This document shows positions 1-7,928 of a DNA stretch of 35,203 bases, piece after piece. Numbering within the stretch: position 1 is the stretch's first letter; every line of letters starts with the position of its first letter. Location: contig JAUVJU010000006.1 of assembly GCA_030592285.1 (NCBI GenBank), positions 1-35,203 on the forward strand. The letters run 5' to 3'. The position numbers and the translations under genes are program-made. The notes beneath the pieces were generated by a model, which was not told where the DNA came from, did no database searches, and worked only from the letters and a program-made list of their open reading frames with translations. Source of the stretch: Caldifarciminota bacterium (GTDB taxonomy: Bacteria > Hydrothermota > 32-111).

Positions 1-410
1 CCTGCACCCATATCAATTGTTGCACTGCCTCCAAGTCCTACATATACCTTTTTACCTGTTTTTAATGCCTTGTTAAGAGCAATTCCAAGCCCTCTTGTTG
101 TTCTTTTAAATGGATCTGATGATCTTCTTATTCTCTTAATACCTATTATATCGGCACTCTCAATGTAAATGCAATTATTAATTTCGTACATTCTAAATTT
201 AATACGATTATTATTGGCATTCACTGTATGTGAGATAATTATTTTTCCGCCTGGCATTAGAAATTTTACCGTATCTAAAAATCCATCACCGCCATCAGTA
301 ATGGGAATAATGGTATAATCCAATCCGCGTAATTCCCTTACAGCAATTTTATATGCTTCTAAGGCAGATAAAGTTGTTTTAAATGATTGAACAGCAAAAA
401 ATGTTTTCAC
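1..410 (-). CDS. glxK: Glycerate kinase, GlxK/GarK family (3' end outside window)
   Basis: This is the first ~136 residues of a glycerate kinase, which phosphorylates D-glycerate and feeds it into lower glycolysis. Reading the minus strand from GTG at 410 gives the family's conserved N-terminal features: a PITDGGDGFLDT segment near residues 36-47, an ESA segment near 84-86, and VGLGGSATIDMGAG near 124-137, the last being the hallmark glycine-rich motif. The GTG start overlaps the stop of the upstream propeller gene in the four bases GTGA, so it is probably translationally coupled as the last visible gene of the deoC operon. No separate Shine-Dalgarno is evident. The C-terminal two thirds lie beyond the left edge. 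Family assignment is firm; the exact product (2- or 3-phosphoglycerate) cannot be told from this fragment. Confidence 0.88.
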   Translation of the reverse strand, partial: MKTFFAVQSFKTTLSALEAYKIAVRELRGLDYTIIPITDGGDGFLDTVKFLMPGGKIIISHTVNANNNRIKFRMYEINNCIYIESADIIGIKRIRRSSDPFKRTTRGLGIALNKALKTGKKVYVGLGGSATIDMGA

Positions 411-2332
411 TTTACTGATTTTTTTGCTCTGCCAATATTTCCAAACTTATCTAATGCATAGATCACAATAAACAGATTTTCATCTGATTTTTTCTCAATA
501 TTTATACTAAAACTCTCTCTCTTTGAATCATAGATCCCATCATCGGGAAAAACGGTTTTAAGAGATGAACCATTTACAGAATAATACATTTCATCAATAA
601 ATGAATGAGCATCTTCTACATTAAACTTTAAGATATTTCTTGCAAAACTAATATTATTAATAACAGGTTCTATATTATCAATAAAAATTTGTTTCTGTTT
701 TTGTGTTTTCATAGATTTATTGGGATTGGACAATGAATCATCTGCCTCAATTACCAGATCATAGTATCCATTATCAAACCCATCACAATAGATCAATGCA
801 TAGTTCTCAATTAGATGTTTTTTTACAGGATATAATCCGTATTTATCTTTTAAATAAACATTGTAATGGAGTTTATCAAAGTCCCTATCCTTAGCAAACC
901 ATGAAACAAAGATCACTTTTCTATCTGTTTTATAAATGGGTGTATTATATTCAGGATACATTGACATATTAAGCGGAGTATACATATTTAAACTCTCATC
1001 ACTTATATAATCAGGTATAATTCTCGGTTCAAATATATTAATACTATCAATCTCCGGTTTATGGTTTCTTGTTTTATAATAAAAATCAATACTATTCAAT
1101 CTATCATTTTTATCTGAAAAATCGTATCTATATTGAATAAATCTATATTCAGGCATATTCATATACATACCTGGCTTTATAAGTATAAATGAGGTCCATG
1201 ATGAATCAATATCAAAGGAATTTCCCTGTTTAACATACAATCGTCCCTTACCGTCAACAGATGCATGAATTGAATTAATAATTACTTCCTTGCCAAAATC
1301 AATAACATTTGAAAAATATGTCTGTTCATTATTAAATCCCTTAACAGCATATATTCTGCCAGGATCTCCTGTTGAAATATATGCATTTTTCCCATAAACA
1401 TTTAATGAAAGTATATAATCGGTTTTTAAAAATCCACATGTAAATATTTTCTCTCCATCATAATAAAGTATTTCAGGTGTTTCCCCTCTTGTTAATAAGA
1501 CCCCATCAAGATACTCCTCTGCCAGCAGTATAAAATCCTCATCAGCATAGATTGTATCAGCTGTATTATCATATATTTTAAGAAGTGATGATCTATAATT
1601 ACTATTTTTACCATTATTTTGAATCACTGTATTATATAGGGCAATAATATTTCCATTCTTTTTTGTTATGAAATTAACCTCTCCTGATTTTGAAGAAAAT
1701 AATACCTTTTGTTTCTTTCCGGTAATTTTAATGATCTTCCCTTTACCCTCTGTTCCAATATAAAGATCTTTGCCATTTTTATATAAATAGGAAATATTAT
1801 TATCATTCACTTCAATGATCTTTTTTAATTCATTGCCCTTCAATATATAAAGCACATTATTGGCAGCAATATATATTTCCTTATTAATCTTTTTTAATAC
1901 ATTTATTCCTGAATTCTCAAAAACTGCAATTGTATCCGATTTATTATCCTTTATGCTTATAATTGCTCCAGATGGCATAATTGCAGCAATGATTCCAAGT
2001 TTCTTATCATAAACCATTTTATAAACCGTTTCACCATCCTGAAATTCTGTAATGGTATCTCCTGTTAATATATCATATATGATTGGTTTAATTCCTGTTC
2101 CAATAATCTTTTTACCATTTTCTTCCATATATGCAAAAATAGGCAGATGTGTATAATACTTTCCTGTATCTATTATAAAACCAGGATTTGCATACTTTTT
2201 TGATATCATAACACCATCAGTTGCAGGAAGATTAAAGGCGGATTCATATGGATAATGAATCTTCTTGCCTGATTCAAATCCACTAATAAAAACAAATAAA
2301 ATCATTATAAACATTGATAGTCCGAATTTCAT
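407..2332 (-). CDS. Exported beta-propeller (PQQ/WD40-like) protein
   Basis: This 641-residue protein starts with a short hydrophobic signal sequence (residues 1-22) and is probably exported. Residues ~60-340 consist of short repeating strand units such as IYIAANNVLYIL, DLYIGTEGKGKIIKI and NAYISTGDPGRIYAV, typical of a PQQ- or WD40-like beta-propeller. A jelly-roll-like segment around 345-420 (ending RFIQYRYDF) follows, then an Ig/FN3-like C-terminal part with WFAKDRDFDKLHYNVYLKD and VIEADDSLSN. I recall this order from exported propeller proteins of Acidobacteria and candidate phyla; no catalytic function is evident. The start ATG has an AGGAGG site formed by the last two sense codons of the S55 peptidase gene just upstream. 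It overlaps the glycerate kinase start by 4 nt. The role is unknown; pairing with a secreted S55 peptidase suggests an envelope or surface function. Confidence 0.75.
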   Translation of the reverse strand: MKFGLSMFIMILFVFISGFESGKKIHYPYESAFNLPATDGVMISKKYANPGFIIDTGKYYTHLPIFAYMEENGKKIIGTGIKPIIYDILTGDTITEFQDGETVYKMVYDKKLGIIAAIMPSGAIISIKDNKSDTIAVFENSGINVLKKINKEIYIAANNVLYILKGNELKKIIEVNDNNISYLYKNGKDLYIGTEGKGKIIKITGKKQKVLFSSKSGEVNFITKKNGNIIALYNTVIQNNGKNSNYRSSLLKIYDNTADTIYADEDFILLAEEYLDGVLLTRGETPEILYYDGEKIFTCGFLKTDYILSLNVYGKNAYISTGDPGRIYAVKGFNNEQTYFSNVIDFGKEVIINSIHASVDGKGRLYVKQGNSFDIDSSWTSFILIKPGMYMNMPEYRFIQYRYDFSDKNDRLNSIDFYYKTRNHKPEIDSINIFEPRIIPDYISDESLNMYTPLNMSMYPEYNTPIYKTDRKVIFVSWFAKDRDFDKLHYNVYLKDKYGLYPVKKHLIENYALIYCDGFDNGYYDLVIEADDSLSNPNKSMKTQKQKQIFIDNIEPVINNISFARNILKFNVEDAHSFIDEMYYSVNGSSLKTVFPDDGIYDSKRESFSINIEKKSDENLFIVIYALDKFGNIGRAKKSVK

Positions 2333-2335
2333 TCT

Positions 2336-3988
2336 TTACCTCCTGATTTTAATAATTGCAGTGCTTTGTCCTGTAATAACACCTAATGTTGATAATACTT
2401 CTTCATTAAGTAAGCCCGCATAAACCTGCTTTTTCCCCATTAATAGCATTTGGGTGATCTTAGTCCCTGTTAATTTTGTGTATTCCTTATTCACATCCAC
2501 AAAGCCCGTTTTGTTATCAATCAATTTAACAACTATACTATTTGCAGGTTTTAATTTGGTAATAATATTCTTTAATTCGTCAAAATTTGTAAAATCATAC
2601 ATACCTTCGCTTCGTGATAATTCAAAAATGGGTTCATCCCTGCCGCTTATTGCTATTAATATAATTGAATCACCTTGAATATTATCAGGTATATTAAGAG
2701 TAAATTTAATACTTTCTTCATTTCCTCTTAATTTACTTAATAAAACAGAGCCATTTATTGTTTCACCTGGAGAATAATACTTTTTAGGTATAATAATATC
2801 CTGAATTGAATATATCAAAATATCTTCCTGTATTTCCGCCTTAATGTAAATTGAATCTATAAGAGGTGCTTTAAAAATATTTTTTGTATAGGCATATAAA
2901 ATTGATTGAATATCAATATATGCAAATATAGGAGCAAAGTCAGAAGATACCATATTTTCATAATTAACATTACCTGATTTTTTTGAGAATAGAGTTATAT
3001 GATACTGTACAGTCATAGAACCCGCTGATTTATAATTATCAAATAATGATTGAATGAACATTAATGGTAATAAAGATGAGATCAAATCCTCATCTCTTAC
3101 AAAATTAAGATTTACATTCTTTTTTTCATTAAGAATAAATTTTACAGGTATCATAGGCGTTTTAATATTTTTAAGTGCAAGAACCCCTGCCATTCTATCC
3201 TGAACTGCTGTTGCCTCATTGTCTATAAATGGAATACCAATCTTATATGATAGATCAGTTTTTGCTAAAATAGTATAAATATATGCCTCACTTACAGGAA
3301 ACTGTATTTCTCCTTTCATATAGAAAGGATGCCCGAAAAGATACAATTTATCACCATCCTTATATGTACATGTACCTATTGCAGATGCATTCATATCTCC
3401 TTCAACAATCTTAACTGCTACAGCAGAACCGGGCTTTATGTTTGATTTCCTTTTATCATAATATTCACTGCTGCCTGATCCGCTAATAGTAAATCCATTT
3501 ATACTACTAGGCATATAGTCCTTGACTGATTCAATTACTTTATCACTTACACCATTTAGAATGATCGGATTCATTATGCCCTGAAGTTTATAAATCCCAT
3601 TTTTACCATGCACTTCAAATTTATCTATTTTAAGCATATCATTTATTGCAGTAACCCCTGCAATTGGTTCTTTCATGTTTGCCCAAGTATAGCTTAATGC
3701 CCCTGCAAGTTTATTATTAAAATAAACAGGACTACCACTCATTCCCTGTGCAATACCGGTTTTCTCAATATTCTCTCCTAAGCATTTTACAAGAATGACA
3801 TCCTGACTTCCATTATAATTTCTCACAATATCAATAACTTCAAGTTGAATTGTATCAATATCGGTTTCCTCAAAAACAGTTAAAGCATATCCCTTCATTC
3901 CCCTATAAATTTCATTAAACTCAGCAAATTCCTTTGCTTTAAGTATTAGTACAATAAAAATAAGCAATATAAATATGGTTTTTTTCAT
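2336..3988 (-). CDS. S55 (SpoIVB-like) serine peptidase domain protein, exported
   Basis: This 550-residue protein has an N-terminal hydrophobic signal (residues 1-18). It carries the S55 signature GIAQGMSGSPVYFNN at about residues 78-92, with the presumed nucleophile serine at 85 or its neighbour. Nearby GYALTVFEETDIDTI (33-47) and, further on, YLFGHPFY match the rest of the SpoIVB-type fold. In Bacillus, SpoIVB triggers a sporulation sigma-factor checkpoint, but nothing here indicates sporulation: this is the longer, PDZ-less form seen in Gram-negative lineages. The C-terminal half (about 350-550) is not recognised and looks beta-rich. It starts 5 nt after the pyrimidine phosphorylase stop and ends in AGG AGG TAA, which doubles as the ribosome-binding site of the next gene. 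The substrate is unknown; the neighbouring exported propeller protein is a candidate partner by context only. Confidence 0.8.
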   Translation of the reverse strand: MKKTIFILLIFIVLILKAKEFAEFNEIYRGMKGYALTVFEETDIDTIQLEVIDIVRNYNGSQDVILVKCLGENIEKTGIAQGMSGSPVYFNNKLAGALSYTWANMKEPIAGVTAINDMLKIDKFEVHGKNGIYKLQGIMNPIILNGVSDKVIESVKDYMPSSINGFTISGSGSSEYYDKRKSNIKPGSAVAVKIVEGDMNASAIGTCTYKDGDKLYLFGHPFYMKGEIQFPVSEAYIYTILAKTDLSYKIGIPFIDNEATAVQDRMAGVLALKNIKTPMIPVKFILNEKKNVNLNFVRDEDLISSLLPLMFIQSLFDNYKSAGSMTVQYHITLFSKKSGNVNYENMVSSDFAPIFAYIDIQSILYAYTKNIFKAPLIDSIYIKAEIQEDILIYSIQDIIIPKKYYSPGETINGSVLLSKLRGNEESIKFTLNIPDNIQGDSIILIAISGRDEPIFELSRSEGMYDFTNFDELKNIITKLKPANSIVVKLIDNKTGFVDVNKEYTKLTGTKITQMLLMGKKQVYAGLLNEEVLSTLGVITGQSTAIIKIRR

Positions 3989-3993
3989 ATTAT

Positions 3994-5286
3994 CTACACC
4001 TTTTCAATTTTTATTAATTTTGGAGAATTGCATTTTTTACTGCCTATATAAAATACATTTTTCAATATATTCATTGCTTTTACATAGTCCCCATTATGAT
4101 AAACAGTAAATACTGTATCTCTTTTTTTTACTCTATCACCTATCTGTTTATGAACATAAACACCCGTTTTATGATCAATTATATCTTTTTTGGTAAATCT
4201 CCCTGCCTTTAGATAAATTAGAGCAATCCCAATATTATATGTATCCATTCCTTTAAGATATCCATTCTTTTCTGCTTTTATTTCTACTCTTTTATTACAC
4301 AAAAGATCACTTCTTTTTAATGTATCAATATTCCCACCCTGTGCCTTTATCATTTTCAGAAATTTTTCAAAAGCATAGCCTTTATTAATGCAATAATCAA
4401 TTTTTTTATATGCATCTTTCTTTGATTTTTCAATACTGTTTTTTATCATAATCATTGCGGCAAATTCTCTTACAAGATGATATGCTCTATTTTTATTTTC
4501 ACCCTTTAGTATTTCCATTGATTCTAATATTTCAATGCCATTACCGGCAGTACTGCCTAATACCTGTGACATATCAGTAATTGCATAGATCATTTTCTTA
4601 TTGAATTTAATTCCTATTTCATACATACTTTCAGCAAGCATTTTTGCCTGCTTTGCTGTTTTCATAAATGCACCATTGCCTTGTTTTATATCCAAAAGTA
4701 ATGAATCAATTCCTTCGGACATCTTTTTACTCATTATTGATGCTGTAATTAATTGTATGGATTCAACAGTACCTGAAACGTCCCTTAATGCATATAACTT
4801 TTTATCAGCAGGTACAAATTTCTCCGTTTGTCCTGCCATTACCACTTGTTCATTTTTAAGAATTGTTTTGAATTTTTTAGCACTCAGATTTACATTAAAA
4901 CCATTAATGGATTCAAGTTTATCCAATGTCCCGCCGCTATGTCCAAGTCCTCTTCCTGAAACCATTGGTACATAAAATCCCAATGATGCAAGTAAAGGGG
5001 CAAGTGGAATGGAAACCTTATCTCCAACACCGCCTGTTGAATGTTTATCAACCTTAATACCGTCTATATCTGAGAAATCATACATATTACCGCTTTTCAT
5101 CATTGTTTCAGTAAGAAAGTATGTTTCCTTTTTACTAAGTCCATTAATAAAACATGCCATTAAAAAAGAAGATACTTGATAATCTGGAATTTTATTATTT
5201 ACATAACCATTAATAATAAATTCAAAATCCTCTTTCCTAATGCTTTTACCATCCCTTTTTTTCTTAATAATATCAGGAATATACAT
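3994..5286 (-). CDS. pdp: Pyrimidine-nucleoside (thymidine) phosphorylase
   Basis: This enzyme splits pyrimidine (deoxy)nucleosides with phosphate, giving free base and (deoxy)ribose 1-phosphate. At 430 residues it has the normal family length. The phosphate-binding signature KHSTGGVGDKVS lies at 81-92, GRGLGHSGGTLDKLES at 111-126, and the RDVSGTVES segment at 168-176. The C-terminal alpha/beta domain includes the usual HKTGVYVHKQIGDRVKKRD portion. Its ATG shares one base with the stop of deoC (TAATG), so the two are translationally coupled. The next enzyme in the pathway, DeoC, is encoded immediately upstream. Whether thymidine or uridine is preferred cannot be decided by eye; the length and motifs fit the broad-specificity Pdp branch as well as DeoA. 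Confidence 0.93.
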   Translation of the reverse strand: MYIPDIIKKKRDGKSIRKEDFEFIINGYVNNKIPDYQVSSFLMACFINGLSKKETYFLTETMMKSGNMYDFSDIDGIKVDKHSTGGVGDKVSIPLAPLLASLGFYVPMVSGRGLGHSGGTLDKLESINGFNVNLSAKKFKTILKNEQVVMAGQTEKFVPADKKLYALRDVSGTVESIQLITASIMSKKMSEGIDSLLLDIKQGNGAFMKTAKQAKMLAESMYEIGIKFNKKMIYAITDMSQVLGSTAGNGIEILESMEILKGENKNRAYHLVREFAAMIMIKNSIEKSKKDAYKKIDYCINKGYAFEKFLKMIKAQGGNIDTLKRSDLLCNKRVEIKAEKNGYLKGMDTYNIGIALIYLKAGRFTKKDIIDHKTGVYVHKQIGDRVKKRDTVFTVYHNGDYVKAMNILKNVFYIGSKKCNSPKLIKIEKV

Positions 5287-5930
5287 TATTCTCCCTTAAC
5301 AATTGCAATTGATGAAGATGTGCCCAATCTATCTGCACCTGCTTCAATCATTTTGATTGCTTTTTCTCTTGTTCTTATACCGCCGCTTGCCTTTATTTTT
5401 ATTTTTCCTGCTGCAAGTTCCTTGAATAATTTAATATCATTAATATCTGCTCCTCCTGTTGAAAAACCTGTTGATGTTTTGATAAAATCTGCATTACCCT
5501 TTATAACTGCTTCAAGTGCTGCTTTTTTTTCATCATTACTTAATAAACATGTTTCAACAATAACTTTAAGAGTTTTTTCACCTGCAATATTCTTTATTGA
5601 ATTAATTTCATTAATTATATAATCAATATTTCCCTGTTTTAACATTCCAATATTTATCACCATATCAAGCTCATCAGCATTTCTTTTTATTGCATCCCTT
5701 GCTTCATTTATTTTACTTTCTGTTGTATTTGCTCCAAGGGGAAATCCAATAACAGTAGCAACTTTCACATTAGTTTTTATTAATGCTTTTTTTGCTAAAT
5801 CAATAAAACATGGGTTTACACACACAGAAAAGAAATTAAATTCAATTGCTTCATTAATTAAGATCATTATTTGCTCATTTGTTGCATCCGGCTTTAGAAG
5901 CGTATGATCAATGTATTTATTAAGTTCCAT
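5286..5930 (-). CDS. deoC: Deoxyribose-phosphate aldolase
   Basis: DeoC cleaves 2-deoxyribose 5-phosphate to glyceraldehyde 3-phosphate and acetaldehyde, the last step of deoxynucleoside breakdown. The 214-residue TIM barrel begins YIDHTLLKPDAT and has the Schiff-base lysine in FIKTSTGFSTGGA (Lys151). A second catalytic lysine is in IKASGGIRT (Lys180), and the conserved Asp is in DELDMVINIG (about Asp89). It is the first gene of a five-gene operon. An AAGGA site precedes the ATG. The region upstream (5931-6424) is repeat-filled and I see no convincing promoter there, so transcription may start inside the repeat patch or read through from the gene ending at 6425. Phosphopentomutase, needed to link the phosphorylases to DeoC, is not in the window. 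Confidence 0.95.
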   Translation of the reverse strand: MELNKYIDHTLLKPDATNEQIMILINEAIEFNFFSVCVNPCFIDLAKKALIKTNVKVATVIGFPLGANTTESKINEARDAIKRNADELDMVINIGMLKQGNIDYIINEINSIKNIAGEKTLKVIVETCLLSNDEKKAALEAVIKGNADFIKTSTGFSTGGADINDIKLFKELAAGKIKIKASGGIRTREKAIKMIEAGADRLGTSSSIAIVKGE

Positions 5931-5967
5931 AATTAATCCTTTTTATTTAATTATCATAAGAAAATTT

Positions 5968-6166
5968 CGAGTTATTCTTAATAAAGGCGGACGAGGACAA
6001 CAATAAGTATAATATATTTATTGAATTACTCGGAATGTACTTACATATGGAATAACAACTTTCTGCGGAGGAAGACAAGAAAGAGGAGGAGCATCTGCAC
6101 ATTCGCCCTGTTTGCTGCATACAATGTGTAGCAGTTCCTCCGTTTACTTGTGTGACGGAGCAGAAA
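5968..6166 (+). repeat. Composite hairpin repeat, copy R1 (divergent)
   Basis: This is one of three copies of the same composite element, filling most of the gene-free gap between deoC and the transglutaminase-like gene. It has a half-site (about 5984-6007, GCGGACGAGGAC), then a palindrome-like spacer (about 6011-6040), then a hairpin. The hairpin left arm (about 6075-6098) holds ACAAG, GGAGGA and CTGC, and the right arm (about 6131-6151) holds GCAG, TCCTCC and CTTGT. Here the inner stem is extended by ACATT (left) and AATGT (right). It is followed by TGTGACGGAGCAGAA, matching the right flank of the R2 and R3 copies. This copy is the most diverged, but its pairing is kept. Function unknown. 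Confidence 0.7.
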
Positions 6167-6226
6167 AAAATAAAGATAATGCATAATATATTGGCGGACA
6201 ACTCATTTATTTGGTTGTGTGAGGTA

Positions 6227-6243
6227 ACATGCCATAGGCATGT
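6227..6243. repeat. GC-rich triloop palindrome (copy 1)
   Basis: A perfect 7-bp palindrome, ACATGCC and GGCATGT, surrounds an ATA triloop. The same structure occurs at 15096-15112, where the outermost pair is G-C instead of A-T, so the pairing is maintained while the sequence changes. Both copies follow the same GTGTGAGGTA lead-in and precede CAGGAA. It is probably a REP-like extragenic palindrome; no gene is involved. Confidence 0.7.
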
Positions 6244-6266
6244 CAGGAAAGGAATATAATTATTAA

Positions 6267-6327
6267 TGCTCAATACATTCTTCGAATTACTCCTGCTCAA
6301 TACATTCTTCGAATTACTCAGAATGTA
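6267..6327. repeat. Tandem duplication of a 26-bp repeat ending in an imperfect palindrome
   Basis: Bases 6267-6292 and 6294-6319 are identical 26-mers, a recent-looking tandem duplication with a 27-bp period. The second copy continues into a right arm, so 6301-6308 (TACATTCT) pairs with 6320-6327 (AGAATGTA). The first copy lacks that right arm. The core TCGAATTACTC between the arms is shared with similar palindromes at 7810, 14788, 14875 and 15139. Read on the minus strand it resembles the dispersed ATTCTGAG...CGAAGAAT repeats that I recall from many bacterial genomes. Confidence 0.75.
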
Positions 6328-6374
6328 CACTCCTTTCTTATGTGATGAAGCAGAAAAGAATGAATAGCCAATAA

Positions 6375-6410
6375 GGAGATTGCTTCTTCTCTTTGTTCAT
6401 CACAATGACA
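6375..6410 (-). repeat. Degenerate dispersed repeat of the TGTCATTG...GAAGCAATCTCC type
   Basis: On the minus strand this stretch begins TGTCATTGTGATGAA and ends GAAGCAATCTCC. That matches the framework of the TCATTGCGAG...GAAGCAATCT dispersed palindromes that I recall in intergenic DNA of diverse bacteria, with many substitutions in the middle. It sits just past the end of the transglutaminase-like gene. The identification is from memory of the repeat class, not from a search. Confidence 0.45.
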
Positions 6411-6424
6411 TACAAAATACATAA

Positions 6425-7717
6425 TCATTCCCTGCTTATTAATTTTATTTTCAATTTATTCTGCATCTTACCCAAAAGAATAGTTGTTGGCGGATATCCT
6501 GTTGACAATTCTATATGTGTAACATCAGCATCAAATTGATTAAGTGTAGCATCAATAGTATATATTTTCCCATTAAGAAGAACCCTGTTCCATGCATGAT
6601 AATAAAATGCTCCATTGGTATAAACAATGCCGGTAACAATATCCGCATCAAATCCGGCAGAAAGTACCATTGCTGCAAATAGTTGAGCATGCTCCGTGCA
6701 ATCACCCCTACCCATTTCCATTATTTCATCAATGCTAAGTAATGCAGATACAATGGATTTATTAAGTCGTTTAAAAACAAAATGCATTATTTCCTGTAAT
6801 AATTTTTCCTGATCATCACCTGTTTTCTTTTTCAATGTGTTAATAACAGTATTGATCTCATTATTTGATTTTACATAATGTTTACTTGTCTCACTTAATT
6901 TTTCAGGAATAAAAAATGGTGTTTTATTAACTATAAGTGTATCTCCTGAATGGCTTTGTCTATAATTTGAAATATTTTCATTACCAACGGAGTAGAGAAG
7001 AAAGGATGCTTTTTTTGCATTCTTAATATTTTTGAAATTTCCTTGTGCTTGAATAATAAAATGATCAACAATATCAACATTTTCAAAATCAATATTTTTA
7101 CTATCTGCCTTTTGCATAATAATGCCTTCTCTTGTTACACTCTTCACAACCTGTTTATCCTTAAAATATATGAATGAACCCGTTGTACTGCTTTTCACAT
7201 TAAGTACCCTGTCATAACCATCCTCATCAGTAGCACTAAAAACGGTTAATTTTTCAATAACTCTTGTTAATGGATTAAACATAAAAAGGTCTTTTTCTAA
7301 TAATTCATCACTTAATAATTCCATATTAAAAACAATTGTTTTATCACTAATATCAAAGGTATCATAAAAAGAACTATTTCCAAGAACGGTTTTTACAATC
7401 AATTGATCCTCATCTCTATACCCATTTGAATAGAATGTCATTTGTTCACTAATCACACTTGAGAAAAACTTTTCAATTTTGTAATGCTTATCATAAATTG
7501 TTAGATTTTGTCCTTTTACATTTACAGTATTATTATAAACAATAAGTTTCATTTCAGAAACTTCATTTACGGTTATATTGTTTTTTACAGTATCAACCAA
7601 TGATTGATAATATCCAATGTGATTTCCTCCCAGAATAATATCCATAAATCTTTTTTCACCCGCTACTATAAATATTGATACTAATATTATTATGATCACT
7701 ATAAGTATTTTTTTCAT
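6425..7717 (-). CDS. Exported transglutaminase-like (papain-fold) protein
   Basis: From the ATG at 7717 the product is 430 residues. An in-frame extension 19 codons upstream exists, but the chosen start immediately precedes a signal/anchor sequence (MKKILIVIIIILVSIFIVAG) and follows an AAGGGA site. The N-terminal ~290 residues are unrecognised and beta-rich. The C-terminal domain has a full transglutaminase-like triad: Cys340 in GRGDCTEHA, His374 in YYHAWNR and Asp389 in TIDATLNQ. Such exported domains act as cysteine proteases, cross-linkers or peptide hydrolases; the intact triad argues for activity, but the substrate is unknown. It lies between two repeat-bearing gaps, downstream of the C25 peptidase gene on the same strand. 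No terminator is visible after its stop. Confidence 0.82.
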   Translation of the reverse strand: MKKILIVIIIILVSIFIVAGEKRFMDIILGGNHIGYYQSLVDTVKNNITVNEVSEMKLIVYNNTVNVKGQNLTIYDKHYKIEKFFSSVISEQMTFYSNGYRDEDQLIVKTVLGNSSFYDTFDISDKTIVFNMELLSDELLEKDLFMFNPLTRVIEKLTVFSATDEDGYDRVLNVKSSTTGSFIYFKDKQVVKSVTREGIIMQKADSKNIDFENVDIVDHFIIQAQGNFKNIKNAKKASFLLYSVGNENISNYRQSHSGDTLIVNKTPFFIPEKLSETSKHYVKSNNEINTVINTLKKKTGDDQEKLLQEIMHFVFKRLNKSIVSALLSIDEIMEMGRGDCTEHAQLFAAMVLSAGFDADIVTGIVYTNGAFYYHAWNRVLLNGKIYTIDATLNQFDADVTHIELSTGYPPTTILLGKMQNKLKIKLISRE

Positions 7718-7802
7718 TTTATTTCCCTTTTTTCCATTCCTTTTGCTTGCTAAAATATAAATACAATATTGCATTTAATCCTCATACAATACTGGATTCC
7801 AA

Positions 7803-7853
7803 AGATGAACATATTCTTCAAATTATTCAGAATATGCATACGTGCGGAATGAC
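7803..7853. repeat. Imperfect palindrome repeat between C25 and transglutaminase genes
   Basis: Bases 7810-7817 (CATATTCT) pair with 7829-7836 (AGAATATG) around the TCAAATTATTC core shared with the other palindromes of this window. It is followed by a GTGCGGAATGACA tail, which on the minus strand reads TGTCATTCCGCAC, the usual lead-in of this repeat class. It lies in the 211-bp gap between two minus-strand genes and would be transcribed as a hairpin if the two are cotranscribed. Confidence 0.65.
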
Positions 7854-7928
7854 ATCTAAGAATTATTATTAACCTACTTTTTTTCATTCTTTAATATCTT
7901 CTTTCTTTATCATTGTTTATTCTTGTCT

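Noticed and set aside
4601-4975. Plus-strand open frames opposite pdp, deoC, polA, HtrA and other genes
   Set aside because: They are antisense shadows of well-supported genes with no ribosome site or recognisable domain.
5947-6330. A 127-codon minus-strand open frame over patch R1
   Set aside because: It consists of repeat and palindrome sequence, has serine-rich low-complexity content with duplicated segments from the tandem repeat, no ribosome site and no recognisable domain.
5968-6410. A CRISPR array in patch R1, because of spaced repeats
   Set aside because: Repeats are imperfect, of unequal length and spacing, palindromic in different families, and no cas gene is in the window.
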